A DNA stretch of 27,857 bases from UBA4720 sp038227135 (GTDB lineage Bacteria; Gemmatimonadota; Gemmatimonadetes; Gemmatimonadales; Gemmatimonadaceae): positions 1 through 27,857 of the forward strand of contig JBBRQC010000034.1 in the NCBI GenBank assembly GCA_038227135.1. Reading direction: 5' to 3'. Within the stretch, counting starts at the first letter, position 1. The number at the start of each line of letters is the position of its first letter. The translations under genes were made by a program, and so were the position numbers. This document shows positions 15,833 through 25,045 of the stretch, in pieces. The notes beneath the pieces are model-generated. The model was given only the letters and a program-made list of their open reading frames with translations. It was not told the DNA's origin and did no database searches.

Positions 15833-17932
15833 CTACCGCCTTACCGCACCGGTCAGACTGACGCCCACGTAAATCGATCGCTGCGACCCCGGCTCATAGA
15901 ACTTTCCGCCGGCCGCATTCACGTTCACTGACGAGACATATTGCCGGTCGAAGATATTCTGGGCTCCGAGAGTAATCTCCCCGGCAGCCGGGCCCATCGA
16001 TGCAGCGGACACGAGGCGGGCGTTCACGATCCCGTAACCTGGCGACCTCTCCGAGTTCGCATCGTTCACGAATACCCTGTCGGCGAATGTCGCTTCCGTA
16101 ACGAGCGTGCCGAGCGCGCTTTTCACCGCCGCTGACGCCTGAAATGTCTGGCGCGGAATTCCGGGAATGCGATTGCCGGCGTAGTGCGCCGTGTCGACGG
16201 TGAAATCGACGAAGCGGTAGTTCGCGTAGGTGTAGGCGCCTCGCAGATCGAATGCGCCGGCAGTGAGCCCCGTGCCCAGCTCTACACCCCGACGAGACGT
16301 GCGTCCGGCATTGCGAAAGTATCGGCGGCCGCCGCTCGCCGGGATGTCGTACGGAATGAGCTCGTCCTGGACTCCCGTCGCAAACAGGGCCGCGTTGTAT
16401 TGCCAACCGCTCATTCCCACGCCCTTCATGCCAACTTCGTAGGTGAGCGATCGCTGTGGCTTGAGCTCCCGATTTATTCCTGCCGCGCCGCTGGGTTGAT
16501 TCCCGAGCTCCGTGGCGGTAGGAGTTTCGAACGCAGACGAAACGTTGGTGTAGGCGCTCTGGAAAGGGGAAAGGCGAGCGAGCAAACCCACCATTGGACT
16601 TACAGCGTGCAGAAGTCTGCTGCCTGAATCGTCCGGATTGGTTGCGTTGATGAGCCGGTCTCTGATCTCGAACCGAACAGCGTCCGCTCTTGCGCCGCCG
16701 GTCAGTGTGTACCTCTCACCGAGATCCATCTCGTCTCTGAGGTAGGAGCCGATGGAGGAAATAATCTCGCGTTGATTCAGCGTCGCCGTGCCGCGCTGGC
16801 TCGAGAGATTGGGGCAGGTCGCGGTTGGAACGGTAAGCGGTGGAATGTTGTTGCAGTTCGTATAGTTGAGACGCAGGTCGTTCTGTAGCTGCGCCTCGGT
16901 CCCCAGAGTAAGCCGGTGGATCATTCCGAGGATTGACAAGGGGATTGTGCCGCGAGCGTTGCCTCCGGAGATCGTGCGTCCCACATCCACGATCGCGAAC
17001 GTAAGGGGATTCGACAGCGAACGCGTTCCCGCGTAAGCCGACGCTTCGACATCGGCGCGGCTGAAGCCATGTCGCCCGGTGAGCCCAACCTGCGACTGTT
17101 CCACTTCCTTTCGAGCAGCTTTTCTGATGGAGAGCGGATCGGCCATCCGAGGATTGGTCTCGAATTGCGCACGCGTCAATGAACCCGGATTCTGCGCCAG
17201 GGGGGTTTTCAGTCCGAGCCACTCGAGCGTGTACGATCCTCCTTCAGCGTCGAGCGACACCCGTCCGAATCCGTTTGTTGTCCTCTGGCGCGAATACTCG
17301 CGGTAGCCATCGCTCTCGATTCGCGCGACGTTGCCCTGGTACGTGAATTCTCCAGCTCTTCCTCCGCTCTTGGCAACCAGGCGCCGCGTTCCGAAAGAGC
17401 CGTTCCACAGACGCACTTCGCCGGAGATGGGCACAGGCGGAGGATCGCTCGTCCGAATGTCGACCACCCCTCCTCCGGCATTTCCGTAGAGGGATGACGC
17501 GCTGCCCCGCATCACCTCCACCCTGCCGACCGACTCCAGGTCCAGATAATCAACCGGCGTCTGGCCGTCCGGCAGTGTGAGCGGCAGCCCGTCGCGAAGA
17601 ACTCGAATTCCGCGGACGCCAAACGCGGAGCGTGCACCAAATCCGCGGATCGAAATGCGCGGATCTTGAGACGGGTTGTTGCGATTGGAAACCGACAGAC
17701 CGGGAATGAGCCACAATGTTTCGTCGAGCGAGAGATGGCGCTGTCCTGGCCGGCTCGAGTCGGGGGTCTGAACGCTCATAGCGAAGGGAAGATCGAGCGG
17801 CGAGCCATGCGAGCCGCGTCCAACCTCGACTACGACGGGCGCAAGCCGCGTCGGTGTGGTATCCTGCGCGGCACCAGGCGCGGACGTGAGTGCGAAAAGT
17901 CCTACACTGAGGGCGATGATACGAAGGCGCAT
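15833..17932 (-). CDS. TonB-dependent outer-membrane receptor
   Basis: The 699-residue product is a ligand-gated outer-membrane porin driven by TonB-ExbBD. It has a signal peptide (about 1-22, cut before Q23), a plug domain with SLDETLWLIPGLSVSNR, RISIRGFGAR, VRVLRDGLPLTLPDGQ-like and VEVMRGSASSLYGNAGGGVV motifs, and then a long beta-barrel with alternating aromatic strands. The plug most resembles ferric-siderophore or ferric-citrate-type receptors, but the ligand cannot be read from sequence. The barrel ends in GAVRR instead of the usual terminal aromatic residue. An AGGGGG ribosome-binding site precedes the ATG. It follows the hybrid kinase by 43 bases on the same strand and converges on ctaE with 24 bases between. 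Confidence 0.9.
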   Translation of the reverse strand: MRLRIIALSVGLFALTSAPGAAQDTTPTRLAPVVVEVGRGSHGSPLDLPFAMSVQTPDSSRPGQRHLSLDETLWLIPGLSVSNRNNPSQDPRISIRGFGARSAFGVRGIRVLRDGLPLTLPDGQTPVDYLDLESVGRVEVMRGSASSLYGNAGGGVVDIRTSDPPPVPISGEVRLWNGSFGTRRLVAKSGGRAGEFTYQGNVARIESDGYREYSRQRTTNGFGRVSLDAEGGSYTLEWLGLKTPLAQNPGSLTRAQFETNPRMADPLSIRKAARKEVEQSQVGLTGRHGFSRADVEASAYAGTRSLSNPLTFAIVDVGRTISGGNARGTIPLSILGMIHRLTLGTEAQLQNDLRLNYTNCNNIPPLTVPTATCPNLSSQRGTATLNQREIISSIGSYLRDEMDLGERYTLTGGARADAVRFEIRDRLINATNPDDSGSRLLHAVSPMVGLLARLSPFQSAYTNVSSAFETPTATELGNQPSGAAGINRELKPQRSLTYEVGMKGVGMSGWQYNAALFATGVQDELIPYDIPASGGRRYFRNAGRTSRRGVELGTGLTAGAFDLRGAYTYANYRFVDFTVDTAHYAGNRIPGIPRQTFQASAAVKSALGTLVTEATFADRVFVNDANSERSPGYGIVNARLVSAASMGPAAGEITLGAQNIFDRQYVSSVNVNAAGGKFYEPGSQRSIYVGVSLTGAVRR

Positions 17933-17975
17933 CCCCCTATATAACAGGTAGTGAAGCGCTGTCGTAATGCAGGGG

Positions 17976-20783
17976 CTACTCGTCCAGCACTTTCCGGACT
18001 GTTTGGAGCAGGGCCTCCGATGTGAACGGCTTCTGCAGAAAGCTCTTCGAAGGCTCGATGAAGCCCCGACGTATGATGTCGTCGTCGGTGTATCCTGACA
18101 TGTAAAGCGACTTGATGGCGGGCCGTATTCCGGCCAGACGCTCCACCAGGCCTCTGCCGTTCATCCCTGGCATTACCACGTCGGTGAGCACGAGATCGAT
18201 CTGGCCCGCCTCTTTGATCGCGATTTCCATTGCGTCGCGTCCGTGCTGGGCGGGTATCACGCGGTACCCCTGCCGTTCCAGAATCCGGCAAGCGAGTCCT
18301 CGAACGGCTTCTTCATCCTCGACCAGAAGAATGGTTTCAGAGCCGCGGTTGGCGGTTTTCGCGGACGGTTGATATTCCGGAGCAGCACCAAACGCCGCCG
18401 CGGCGCTGACCTCGGGGAAATACAGCTTGAGTGCCGTGCCTGCGTCCGGCTCGCTGTAGATCCAGACGTAGCCGCCAGACTGCTTGACGATTCCATACAC
18501 GGTAGCCAGGCCGAGCCCGGTCCCTTTTCCCGGATCCTTCGTCGTGAAGAAGGGATCGAACGCGTGCTCCTTGGTGTCGGCATTCATGCCGACGCCCGTA
18601 TCCGTCACCGCCAGCATCACGTACCGCCCCGCGACGACCGGCGCGTGCTCGCTGGTGTATGTCTCATCCAGCTCGACGTTCATCGTCTCGATGCTGATGC
18701 GACCGCCCTGCGGCATGGCGTCACGCGCGTTTACCACGAGGTTCACGAGGATCTGCTCCAGCTGCCCCGGGTCGGCGACGACGTATCCCCGTGCGGCGCA
18801 GAGTGATACGATCGTTATGTCTTCGCCGATCAGGCGGCGGAGCATCGGCTCCACCGTCGCCACCACGCTGTTCATGTCGAGCACACGCGGCTGCAGTATC
18901 TGCTTACGACTGAACGCGAGGAGCTGACGGGTGAGCGACGACGCTCTCTCTGCCGCGCTCTTGATCTGCTTCACGTCGTCGCTGCGCGGATCCGTTGCCT
19001 CGAAGCTGTCGAGGATGATTTCGGTGTTGAGTCGAATGACCGTCAGCAGATTGTTGAAGTCATGGGCGATCCCGCCGGCGAGCCGGCCGACGGCGTCCAT
19101 CTTCTGCGATTGACGGAACTGCTCCTCGAGACTTCTGCGTTCGGTGAGATCGATCGAGACGCCCACGAACCCGAGCACGCGGCTTCTATCGTCGAGCACC
19201 GGCGAGCTGGTGAGAAGAGCGGGGAAGGCTTTTCCCGATTTCCCCTGAACGAGGAATTCTCCCGTCCAGCTTTCCCCGGCGGCGCCGCGGCCGACGATTT
19301 CCGCGCCATGGTCGCGAAAAAACTGGGAAGGAGTCAGCTCGTCGATCTTTCTTCCCACCGATTCTTCGGCTGTCCACCCGTAGAGATTCTCGGCGAACTT
19401 GTTCCAGAAGATTACAATGCCTTCCGGGTCTGTCGCCACGACCGCCTGCTGGACCGCATTGAGGAGCTGGGCCTGAAATCTTATCGCAGCCTCTGAGCGC
19501 GTTCGCTCGGTCACATCGGTCATGGCGCCGATCATTCTCAGCGCCGCGCCGGTATGGTCGCGGGCGACGTATCCACGATCCAACACGTTTGCATAACTCC
19601 CGTCGGCACGCTGATAGCGGTAGTGATCGCTCCAGTTTGTGCCGCTGTGCTCCAGTACGGCGTGCAGTCCGGCCATCACGCGCTCCCGATCCTCCGGGTG
19701 CAGGTGGTCGTACCACCATTGTATCTCGGGATAGATCTTGTTCTGCTTGTGACCGAACACCGTCTCGACCGAGTCGTTCCATACCAGCGCGTTGGTCTTG
19801 ATGTCCCAGTCCCAGATCACGTCGGTGGTTGCTTTCGCCACGAATCGGAGCCGTTCGTCGGTGCTTTTCACGGCGCGCTCGGCTCGACGCTGATCGGTTA
19901 CGTCCACCACGATCGCGACGGCAGCGACGATCTTTCCGTTCGCATCAACTACCGGGGCCGAGCTCATACGGATGAATCCCTCGGTCCCGTCCCCCCTCTC
20001 AATCCGGATTTCTTCCCCGCGCACCGACTCCAGGGTACTCACCGTTCGGGCCAGCGGCCATTGGAGCGCGGCATACGGGGCCCCGTTGCTGTGAAATCCG
20101 AGCCACTGCGTGTAACTCCTGAGATCCGGCGCGGGCATGAACGCAGTCCGAAATATTTCCGTCATTTGGGCGTTGACGGAGACAAGTCGGCCCGACGGGA
20201 CTTCGGCGACCACCACTCCTACTGGCATCTGCTGCTGTACCGAGTGCGCCATGGTCCGCTCGGCCACCAGACGCAGCTGGGTGTCGTGAGCCGCTCTTTC
20301 GGCAACGCGGCGTTGAATCTCCGACATGACCGCAGATGCCAGAGCCTTCAGCGTGTCCCTATCCCCGGAGGACCAGGGCCGCGGCTCGTAGTCCATCGCG
20401 CACAGCGCGCCCAAAACCTGTTTCTCGTCGTTTAAGAGTGGGACCCCCAGATACGCCCGCGCTCGGATGTGGCGTCCATCAGAGAGCGGTTCCTTCTCGG
20501 TATCGGGAACGACCAGTTCTGCACCCTTGGCAACTATATCCTGGCAGAACGTAGTGTCGAGCGGATTCCAGCCCTGCGCCAGGGCTCCGATGGAGGAGGC
20601 GACGCTCTTGAAGTACTGCCGCTCCGCCTCGACGAGCGAAACGACCACCGTCGGAACGCCCAGAATCTGGGCGGCGAGACGCGTAAAACCGTCGAAGCGC
20701 TCGTCCTCTGGAGTGTCGAGGAGCCCTGTATTATGGAGAGCCGCGAGCCTGCTCGGGCTTGTTAGAGCCTTTCGGTTGGGCAA
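17976..20783 (-). CDS. Hybrid sensor histidine kinase (GAF-PAS-PAS-PAS-HisKA-HATPase-REC)
   Basis: The 935-residue cytoplasmic kinase has no membrane segment. Order: GAF (about 15-165, LLDTPEDERFDGFTRLAAQ), PAS (about 175-295), PAS (about 305-430, VIWDWDIKTNALVWND), PAS (about 435-555, VIFWNKFAENLYGWT), HisKA with phospho-acceptor H574 in GGIAHDFNNLL, HATPase with NARDAMPQGG and GTGLGLATVYG, and a C-terminal receiver with phospho-acceptor D868 in LTDVVMPGMNG. A PAS-linked small-molecule, light or redox input is possible; no cofactor residue stands out. The start is TTG at 20783, directly before the conserved GAF onset; a stop lies two codons upstream. It is followed by the TonB receptor gene, suggesting co-transcription. 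Confidence 0.93.
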   Translation of the reverse strand: MPNRKALTSPSRLAALHNTGLLDTPEDERFDGFTRLAAQILGVPTVVVSLVEAERQYFKSVASSIGALAQGWNPLDTTFCQDIVAKGAELVVPDTEKEPLSDGRHIRARAYLGVPLLNDEKQVLGALCAMDYEPRPWSSGDRDTLKALASAVMSEIQRRVAERAAHDTQLRLVAERTMAHSVQQQMPVGVVVAEVPSGRLVSVNAQMTEIFRTAFMPAPDLRSYTQWLGFHSNGAPYAALQWPLARTVSTLESVRGEEIRIERGDGTEGFIRMSSAPVVDANGKIVAAVAIVVDVTDQRRAERAVKSTDERLRFVAKATTDVIWDWDIKTNALVWNDSVETVFGHKQNKIYPEIQWWYDHLHPEDRERVMAGLHAVLEHSGTNWSDHYRYQRADGSYANVLDRGYVARDHTGAALRMIGAMTDVTERTRSEAAIRFQAQLLNAVQQAVVATDPEGIVIFWNKFAENLYGWTAEESVGRKIDELTPSQFFRDHGAEIVGRGAAGESWTGEFLVQGKSGKAFPALLTSSPVLDDRSRVLGFVGVSIDLTERRSLEEQFRQSQKMDAVGRLAGGIAHDFNNLLTVIRLNTEIILDSFEATDPRSDDVKQIKSAAERASSLTRQLLAFSRKQILQPRVLDMNSVVATVEPMLRRLIGEDITIVSLCAARGYVVADPGQLEQILVNLVVNARDAMPQGGRISIETMNVELDETYTSEHAPVVAGRYVMLAVTDTGVGMNADTKEHAFDPFFTTKDPGKGTGLGLATVYGIVKQSGGYVWIYSEPDAGTALKLYFPEVSAAAAFGAAPEYQPSAKTANRGSETILLVEDEEAVRGLACRILERQGYRVIPAQHGRDAMEIAIKEAGQIDLVLTDVVMPGMNGRGLVERLAGIRPAIKSLYMSGYTDDDIIRRGFIEPSKSFLQKPFTSEALLQTVRKVLDE

Positions 20784-20952
20784 TGACTGTTAGACGGAGG
20801 GGGGAACCGCACCCTATCTGACGAGTTGGTCCGCGCTATAGCCACACAATTCTTCAGCCCGGTTCTGTCCTGATTTGGACGAAATTTGGGGCGGCGATTG
20901 AGCGGCCACGCTACTCCTCGTATTCGTCCGACCCATGAACCCAGAGAAACGA

Positions 20953-21936
20953 TCAGGAGCGCTCTACTGCTTTGACGCCGCCGGCAGGTGTGCTGCGGAT
21001 CCTCACGAGGGGCAGCACCAACGTGAATATCGAACCCTTTCCCACCGCTGTGCTCAGAGTGATCTCGGCTCCCATTCCGCGCGCAAGCCCTCGGCTGATC
21101 GCGAGTCCCAGACCCGTTCCTTCGGTGGTACGTGTCAGCCCCCGATCGAGCTGCACGAACGGCTCGAAAACAACCTCGACCTTGTCGGCTGGGATTCCAG
21201 GCCCGTTGTCTTCAATGCTTATCGAGATTGTATTCTCTCCCGTGGAGCACGAGACTCTTATCCGGCCTCCCGCTGGCGTGAACTTCACGGCATTGGAGAG
21301 CAGGTTGATCAGTATCTGGCGGAGCTTGTCCGGATCGGTACGCGTGAACACGCCGTGCGGTGGGACATCGCACGTGTATTCGAGCTCTTTGGCCGCGGCT
21401 AGCGAGCTCACCACCGCGTCGAGATCCGCAAGCAGCGCTCGCACCGGAACATCTATCAATTCGTATTTCACCTCAGTCACTTCGAGACGCGTGAAATTCA
21501 GAATGTCGTTGATGAGGCGGAGTAGATGTTCCTGGGCGCGCTTTATCCGCTGGAGATCGGACTTCTGCGAATCGGTCAGAGGGCCGCGCAACTCCATCTC
21601 GAGCAGTTCCACGTAGCCGCCTATTGAATTGAGCGGCGTCCTGACCTCGTGGCTCATGACCGCCAGGAATTCGGCTTTCGACCGGTTCGCCGCGTCTGCA
21701 GACTGCCATGCCTTCCTGGCTTCGCTCATCGCACTGCGCAGCTCTTCGTTGGTTAGCGCAAGCTCGTGTGCCAGCTCTCGCGCTTCCCTTGTCTGGTGCT
21801 CCAGCTGGCGGGCCTGGGTCTGCAGAAGGTGATTGTTCTCTTCCAGGGCTGCCATGCGCGCAGCGGCGACTTCACGCTGGCGGGACCACCTGACAGCGCG
21901 GATCACCGCGTTTACTTTCGAGAAAGTGAATGGCAT
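20953..21936 (-). CDS. Soluble histidine kinase with N-terminal coiled coil
   Basis: The 327-residue kinase has a charged, heptad-like N-terminal helix (about 15-85), HisKA with H96 in VMSHEVRTPLNSIGGYVELL, and an HATPase domain with INLLSNAVKFTPAGG, EDNGPGIP and GTGLGLAISRG. It has neither a membrane segment nor a recognised sensor domain, so the signal may come from a partner protein through the coiled coil. The last 20 residues are basic and unconserved. The start ATG lacks a strong Shine-Dalgarno. It is divergent from the next kinase gene and separated from the hybrid kinase downstream by 169 bases, which hold no gene. No separate response regulator is adjacent. Confidence 0.9.
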   Translation of the reverse strand: MPFTFSKVNAVIRAVRWSRQREVAAARMAALEENNHLLQTQARQLEHQTREARELAHELALTNEELRSAMSEARKAWQSADAANRSKAEFLAVMSHEVRTPLNSIGGYVELLEMELRGPLTDSQKSDLQRIKRAQEHLLRLINDILNFTRLEVTEVKYELIDVPVRALLADLDAVVSSLAAAKELEYTCDVPPHGVFTRTDPDKLRQILINLLSNAVKFTPAGGRIRVSCSTGENTISISIEDNGPGIPADKVEVVFEPFVQLDRGLTRTTEGTGLGLAISRGLARGMGAEITLSTAVGKGSIFTLVLPLVRIRSTPAGGVKAVERS

Positions 21937-21983
21937 TTTCGCGCCCGCGCTGCGGGTTACACTAGAGACGATTCCTCATACCG

Positions 21984-22001
21984 CCGCGAGACACTTCGCG
22001 G
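21984..22001. repeat. Perfect hairpin in divergent kinase promoter region
   Basis: The 278-base gap between the two divergent kinase genes contains CCGCGA-GACACT-TCGCGG, a perfect 6-base inverted repeat with a 6-base loop, and a smaller GGCC-TTC-GGCC stem about 15 bases on. They could be an operator for either gene. I see no clear sigma-70 promoter in the gap. Confidence 0.3.
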
Positions 22002-22214
22002 TCCCCGATCTCATGGCCTTCGGCCTATTGATGAGCTAACGCAGATTTGTGACATCGCGCCAGACACTGCGGGTTCGGTTCCTCTCATTCGCGATTCACG
22101 GGTGGAGGGGATTACATTCCCGGCTCGCGGCAACTCAGCGGCGCGGGCACAAGGGTGTCAGCCCAACCATTTTCGTGCTATCAGCTACCGTAAGCGGAGA
22201 GCGTTCCAGATAGA

Positions 22215-23867
22215 ATGACCGTGCCGTCGCTCTACTCGAGGCTGACCGAACGCAGTCAAATGCGGTTTCCCGGTGGATGGCCGGCGCGATATGCGGCTGC
22301 CGTCCTGTCGAGCGCGGTCGCGCTCGGGTTGACGGGCGTCCTACAGCGCCAGCTGGGCCCCCGGGTTTTCATTTTCGCGTATGGTGCGGTGGCTCTGAGT
22401 GGCGCCCTCGGCCTTGGCCCGGGAATACTTGCGACGCTGCTCTGCGTATTCGGCGTCGATTTCTTCTTCCTCGAGCCGACCCACAACATCGGGGCAGGTG
22501 ACCCATCCGACCTGTTTGCGCTCGGGATCTTCCTGTTCGTGGCACTTCTGATAAGCGGGATGGCGTCCCGACTGAGGACAGCGCGCCTTCTCGCCGAGGC
22601 GAAGCAGCGCGAGGCCGAACGACTGGCGCGGGAGCTGGAGCAAAAAGCGACTGAGCTCGAAGACCAGGGATCCGAGCTCCAGCAGCAGGCGACGGAAGTC
22701 GAGCAGTCGAACGAAGAGCTCGCCGCAGCTCTCCGCGAGACGGAGCTCGAGCGTGATCGTGCGGAAGCGGCGGAAAGACAGGTCGCGGCTGCCGAAGCCT
22801 TCAATCGCGGAATCGTCGAAAGTTTCGGCGACCCAATGGTGGTGCACGACTCTGGTTGGCGCTTCCAGTACGTCAACGAAGCGGCGATGAAGATATTCAG
22901 GACATCGAAGCATCATCTCCCCGGTTCCCTGATCGGCCAGAATTTGTGGGAGCTCTATCCGGACATCGTCAAACACGACTTCGGCGTGAACATGTTGCGG
23001 GCGGCGACCGAGCGCATTCCCGTCCATTTCGAGGCGTATTATCCGGAGAGCGGCGAGTGGTCAGAGCTCCGTTGCTACCCGCTATCGAACGGCGGGCTCG
23101 TCACGCTGTGGAAGAACGTGACCGAGCGCCGGCAGGCCGCGGAAGCGCAACGCTATCTGGCCGAAGCGAGCGCGATACTCGGCAAATCGCTCGATTACGA
23201 AGAGACATTGTCCGGGCTTGCCGAGCTGGTCGTTCCCGAGCTCGCTGACTGGTGCAGAGTAGACACGCTGGAGGACGACGGCTCGCTGCGTCTCATCGCG
23301 GTGACGCACAAAGACCCGGAGAAAGTGAAGTGGGCGAGAGCGCTGGCGCAGAATTATCCGCAGGACATGAATGCCGCGAGCGGGGTGGCGAATGTTCTTC
23401 GTTCGGGTATCGCGGAGATGTATCCTGAAATCACGGAGGAGATGTTGGCGACGGGCACGCCTGATCCGGAATACCTGGCGCTGCTCAAGACCGTCCAGTT
23501 TCGGGGCGTAATCATCGCCCCGATCATTTCCAATCGATCGATCCTTGGGGCATTTACTCTCGTTTCCGCGGAATCACGAAGGAAGTACACACAGAAGGAA
23601 CTCGACCTGGCGGTGGAGCTTGGGCGCCGCACGGGAATGGCCGTGGAGAATGCGCGGGTTCATCGCGCCGTGAAAATCGCGAGAGAATCGGCGGTAAATG
23701 CGCAGCACGAGGCCGAAGAGGCCAATGCTGCAAAATCGCAGTTCCTGGCCTTCATGAGTCACGAGCTCCGTACGCCGCTGAACGCGATTGCCGGCTACGT
23801 GGATTTGATTCTCGCTGGCGTGCACGGGCCGGTTTCGAAACCGCAGCGCGATGCGCTCGACCGGTGA
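22215..23867 (+). CDS. Membrane histidine kinase, N-terminal part (DUF4118-PAS-GAF-HisKA), frameshifted
   Basis: The 550-residue reading begins with four membrane helices of the DUF4118 (KdpD-like) type (about 22-115, including LGPGILATLLCVFGVDFFFLEP), then a long coiled coil (120-190), a PAS domain (about 193-305), a GAF domain (about 316-485) and HisKA with H516 in FMSHELRTPLNAIAGY. It stops at TGA 23865-23867 inside the second HisKA helix, in KPQRDALDR. The ATP-binding domain continues in the +2-shifted frame from 23864. One extra G at the GG of 23863-23864 would restore LDRVNRSQRVLLGLINNVLNF, the expected helix. Start ATG 22215 with GCGGAGAG upstream. As read, this part could receive a phosphate but not make one. 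Confidence 0.85.
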   Translation: MTVPSLYSRLTERSQMRFPGGWPARYAAAVLSSAVALGLTGVLQRQLGPRVFIFAYGAVALSGALGLGPGILATLLCVFGVDFFFLEPTHNIGAGDPSDLFALGIFLFVALLISGMASRLRTARLLAEAKQREAERLARELEQKATELEDQGSELQQQATEVEQSNEELAAALRETELERDRAEAAERQVAAAEAFNRGIVESFGDPMVVHDSGWRFQYVNEAAMKIFRTSKHHLPGSLIGQNLWELYPDIVKHDFGVNMLRAATERIPVHFEAYYPESGEWSELRCYPLSNGGLVTLWKNVTERRQAAEAQRYLAEASAILGKSLDYEETLSGLAELVVPELADWCRVDTLEDDGSLRLIAVTHKDPEKVKWARALAQNYPQDMNAASGVANVLRSGIAEMYPEITEEMLATGTPDPEYLALLKTVQFRGVIIAPIISNRSILGAFTLVSAESRRKYTQKELDLAVELGRRTGMAVENARVHRAVKIARESAVNAQHEAEEANAAKSQFLAFMSHELRTPLNAIAGYVDLILAGVHGPVSKPQRDALDR

Positions 23868-24415
23868 ACCGCTCGCAGCGGGTATTGCTCGGGCTGATCA
23901 ACAACGTTCTCAACTTCGTGAAGGTCGGCGCCGGCCACGTCGAGATGAGAGTCACGGACACGGCGGCTGTCGATATCATGAAGGACGTAGAGCCTCTCGT
24001 GGCGCCGCAGCTGGAGGCGAAGGGGCTCCGCTACGAATTCACTTGCGAAAACGGAGCGGTTGTCCATGCCGACCCCGAGAAGACACAGCAGATATTGCTC
24101 AACCTGCTCAGTAACGCGATCAAGTTTACCCAGACGGGCGGGAGCGTGGTGGTGGAGTGCGCCCAGGACGCGGACATGGTCTCGTTCGCCGTTCGCGATA
24201 CGGGATGCGGGATCGCGCCGGACAAGTTGAACGCCATCTTCGAGCCTTTCGTTCAGCTCGATCGCTCTCTGAGCAGCCCGCAGGAAGGGACGGGTCTGGG
24301 TCTGGCGATCAGCCGCGACCTCGCGCTCCAGATGAATGGATCGCTGACCGTGGAGAGCGAGGTAGGGAAGGGCTGCACTTTCTTTCTGTCATTGCCTGCG
24401 ACGCCCTCCGACTGA
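23864..24415 (+). CDS. Histidine kinase ATPase domain, C-terminal part of the split kinase
   Basis: The 183-residue reading from GTG 23864 contains the rest of the HisKA helix (RSQRVLLGLINNVLNFVKV) and a complete HATPase domain: ILLNLLSNAIKFTQTGG (N box), RDTGCGIAPDKL (G1), FEPFVQLDRSL (F box) and GTGLGLAISRDLALQMNG (G2). It closely resembles the matching domain of the kinase at 20953-21936. The GTG overlaps the previous TGA by 4 bases, which mimics translational coupling, but no Shine-Dalgarno precedes it and the cut falls in the middle of a helix. A one-base frameshift in a single gene is therefore the likelier reading. Confidence 0.85.
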   Translation: MNRSQRVLLGLINNVLNFVKVGAGHVEMRVTDTAAVDIMKDVEPLVAPQLEAKGLRYEFTCENGAVVHADPEKTQQILLNLLSNAIKFTQTGGSVVVECAQDADMVSFAVRDTGCGIAPDKLNAIFEPFVQLDRSLSSPQEGTGLGLAISRDLALQMNGSLTVESEVGKGCTFFLSLPATPSD

Positions 24416-24446
24416 CAGCGCGCCGTTTTTTCATGCGAGCGGTCTA

Positions 24447-24474
24447 CTGACTCGATCTAATTCCGGTGTATCTT
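24447..24474 (+). promoter_or_regulatory. Candidate sigma-70 promoter for tRNA-Lys
   Basis: CTGACT at 24447-24452 and TATCTT at 24469-24474 are separated by 16 bases, each matching four of six consensus positions. Transcription would begin about 24481, a few bases before the tRNA 5' end at 24488. Confidence 0.4.
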
Positions 24475-24487
24475 GTAGGCCGAGTAC

Positions 24488-24560
<73 letters not shown>

Positions 24561-25045
24561 TTTTGGTAACCAAATGAGGCAGGGAGATTTAGCGAGCGGA
24601 AAGGAAAATCTTTACAAGAAAAAGCGCAGGCAAGTAGCACCAAAATGGCACCAAACGCCCTCGACACGCAGATATCTACACTCGGACGAGATGGCTGACT
24701 TCACAGTTTGGGAACTCCTGACGCGCATCACGATGGCCCGTCTGAAGGCATTAGCAGAACAGGCCGCGAGCGATGGCTTTTGGACGCCGCAGCCCCAAGA
24801 CGTTGAAGGTGTCGGTCAAGTTGGGGCTCTGCGAACGGTCCCCGCCGGTCTAGCGCAGAAAAGACGCCCATCCCGCTCGGCGCGCGGACCATCCTTGCGC
24901 CGTGGCGCCCAAACAATCGAACCGGTGGCGATGGATTCCGCGCAAGGCAGAACTACAACCACGTTCGATCACACTCCAGCCCCGGTGACCGAACCCCCCC
25001 GAGTCTGCAATGGGGCTCACGACGAACAACGACTTCACCTGAAGT
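24561..25045. other. 485-base spacer after tRNA-Lys with short repeats, no convincing gene
   Basis: The only long reading here (24574-25053, +) has no recognisable domain, runs antisense into the glycosidase end and changes to a Pro/Arg-rich shadow-like composition, so I do not call it a gene. Just after the tRNA is a dyad TTTGGT-A-ACCAAA (24562-24574). GCACCAAA is then repeated at 24637-24644 and 24648-24655, sharing the ACCAAA arm. Such repeats beside a tRNA 3' end can be integrase-binding sites, but no integrase gene is visible. From about 24760 to 25030 composition is GC-rich again. Confidence 0.45.
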
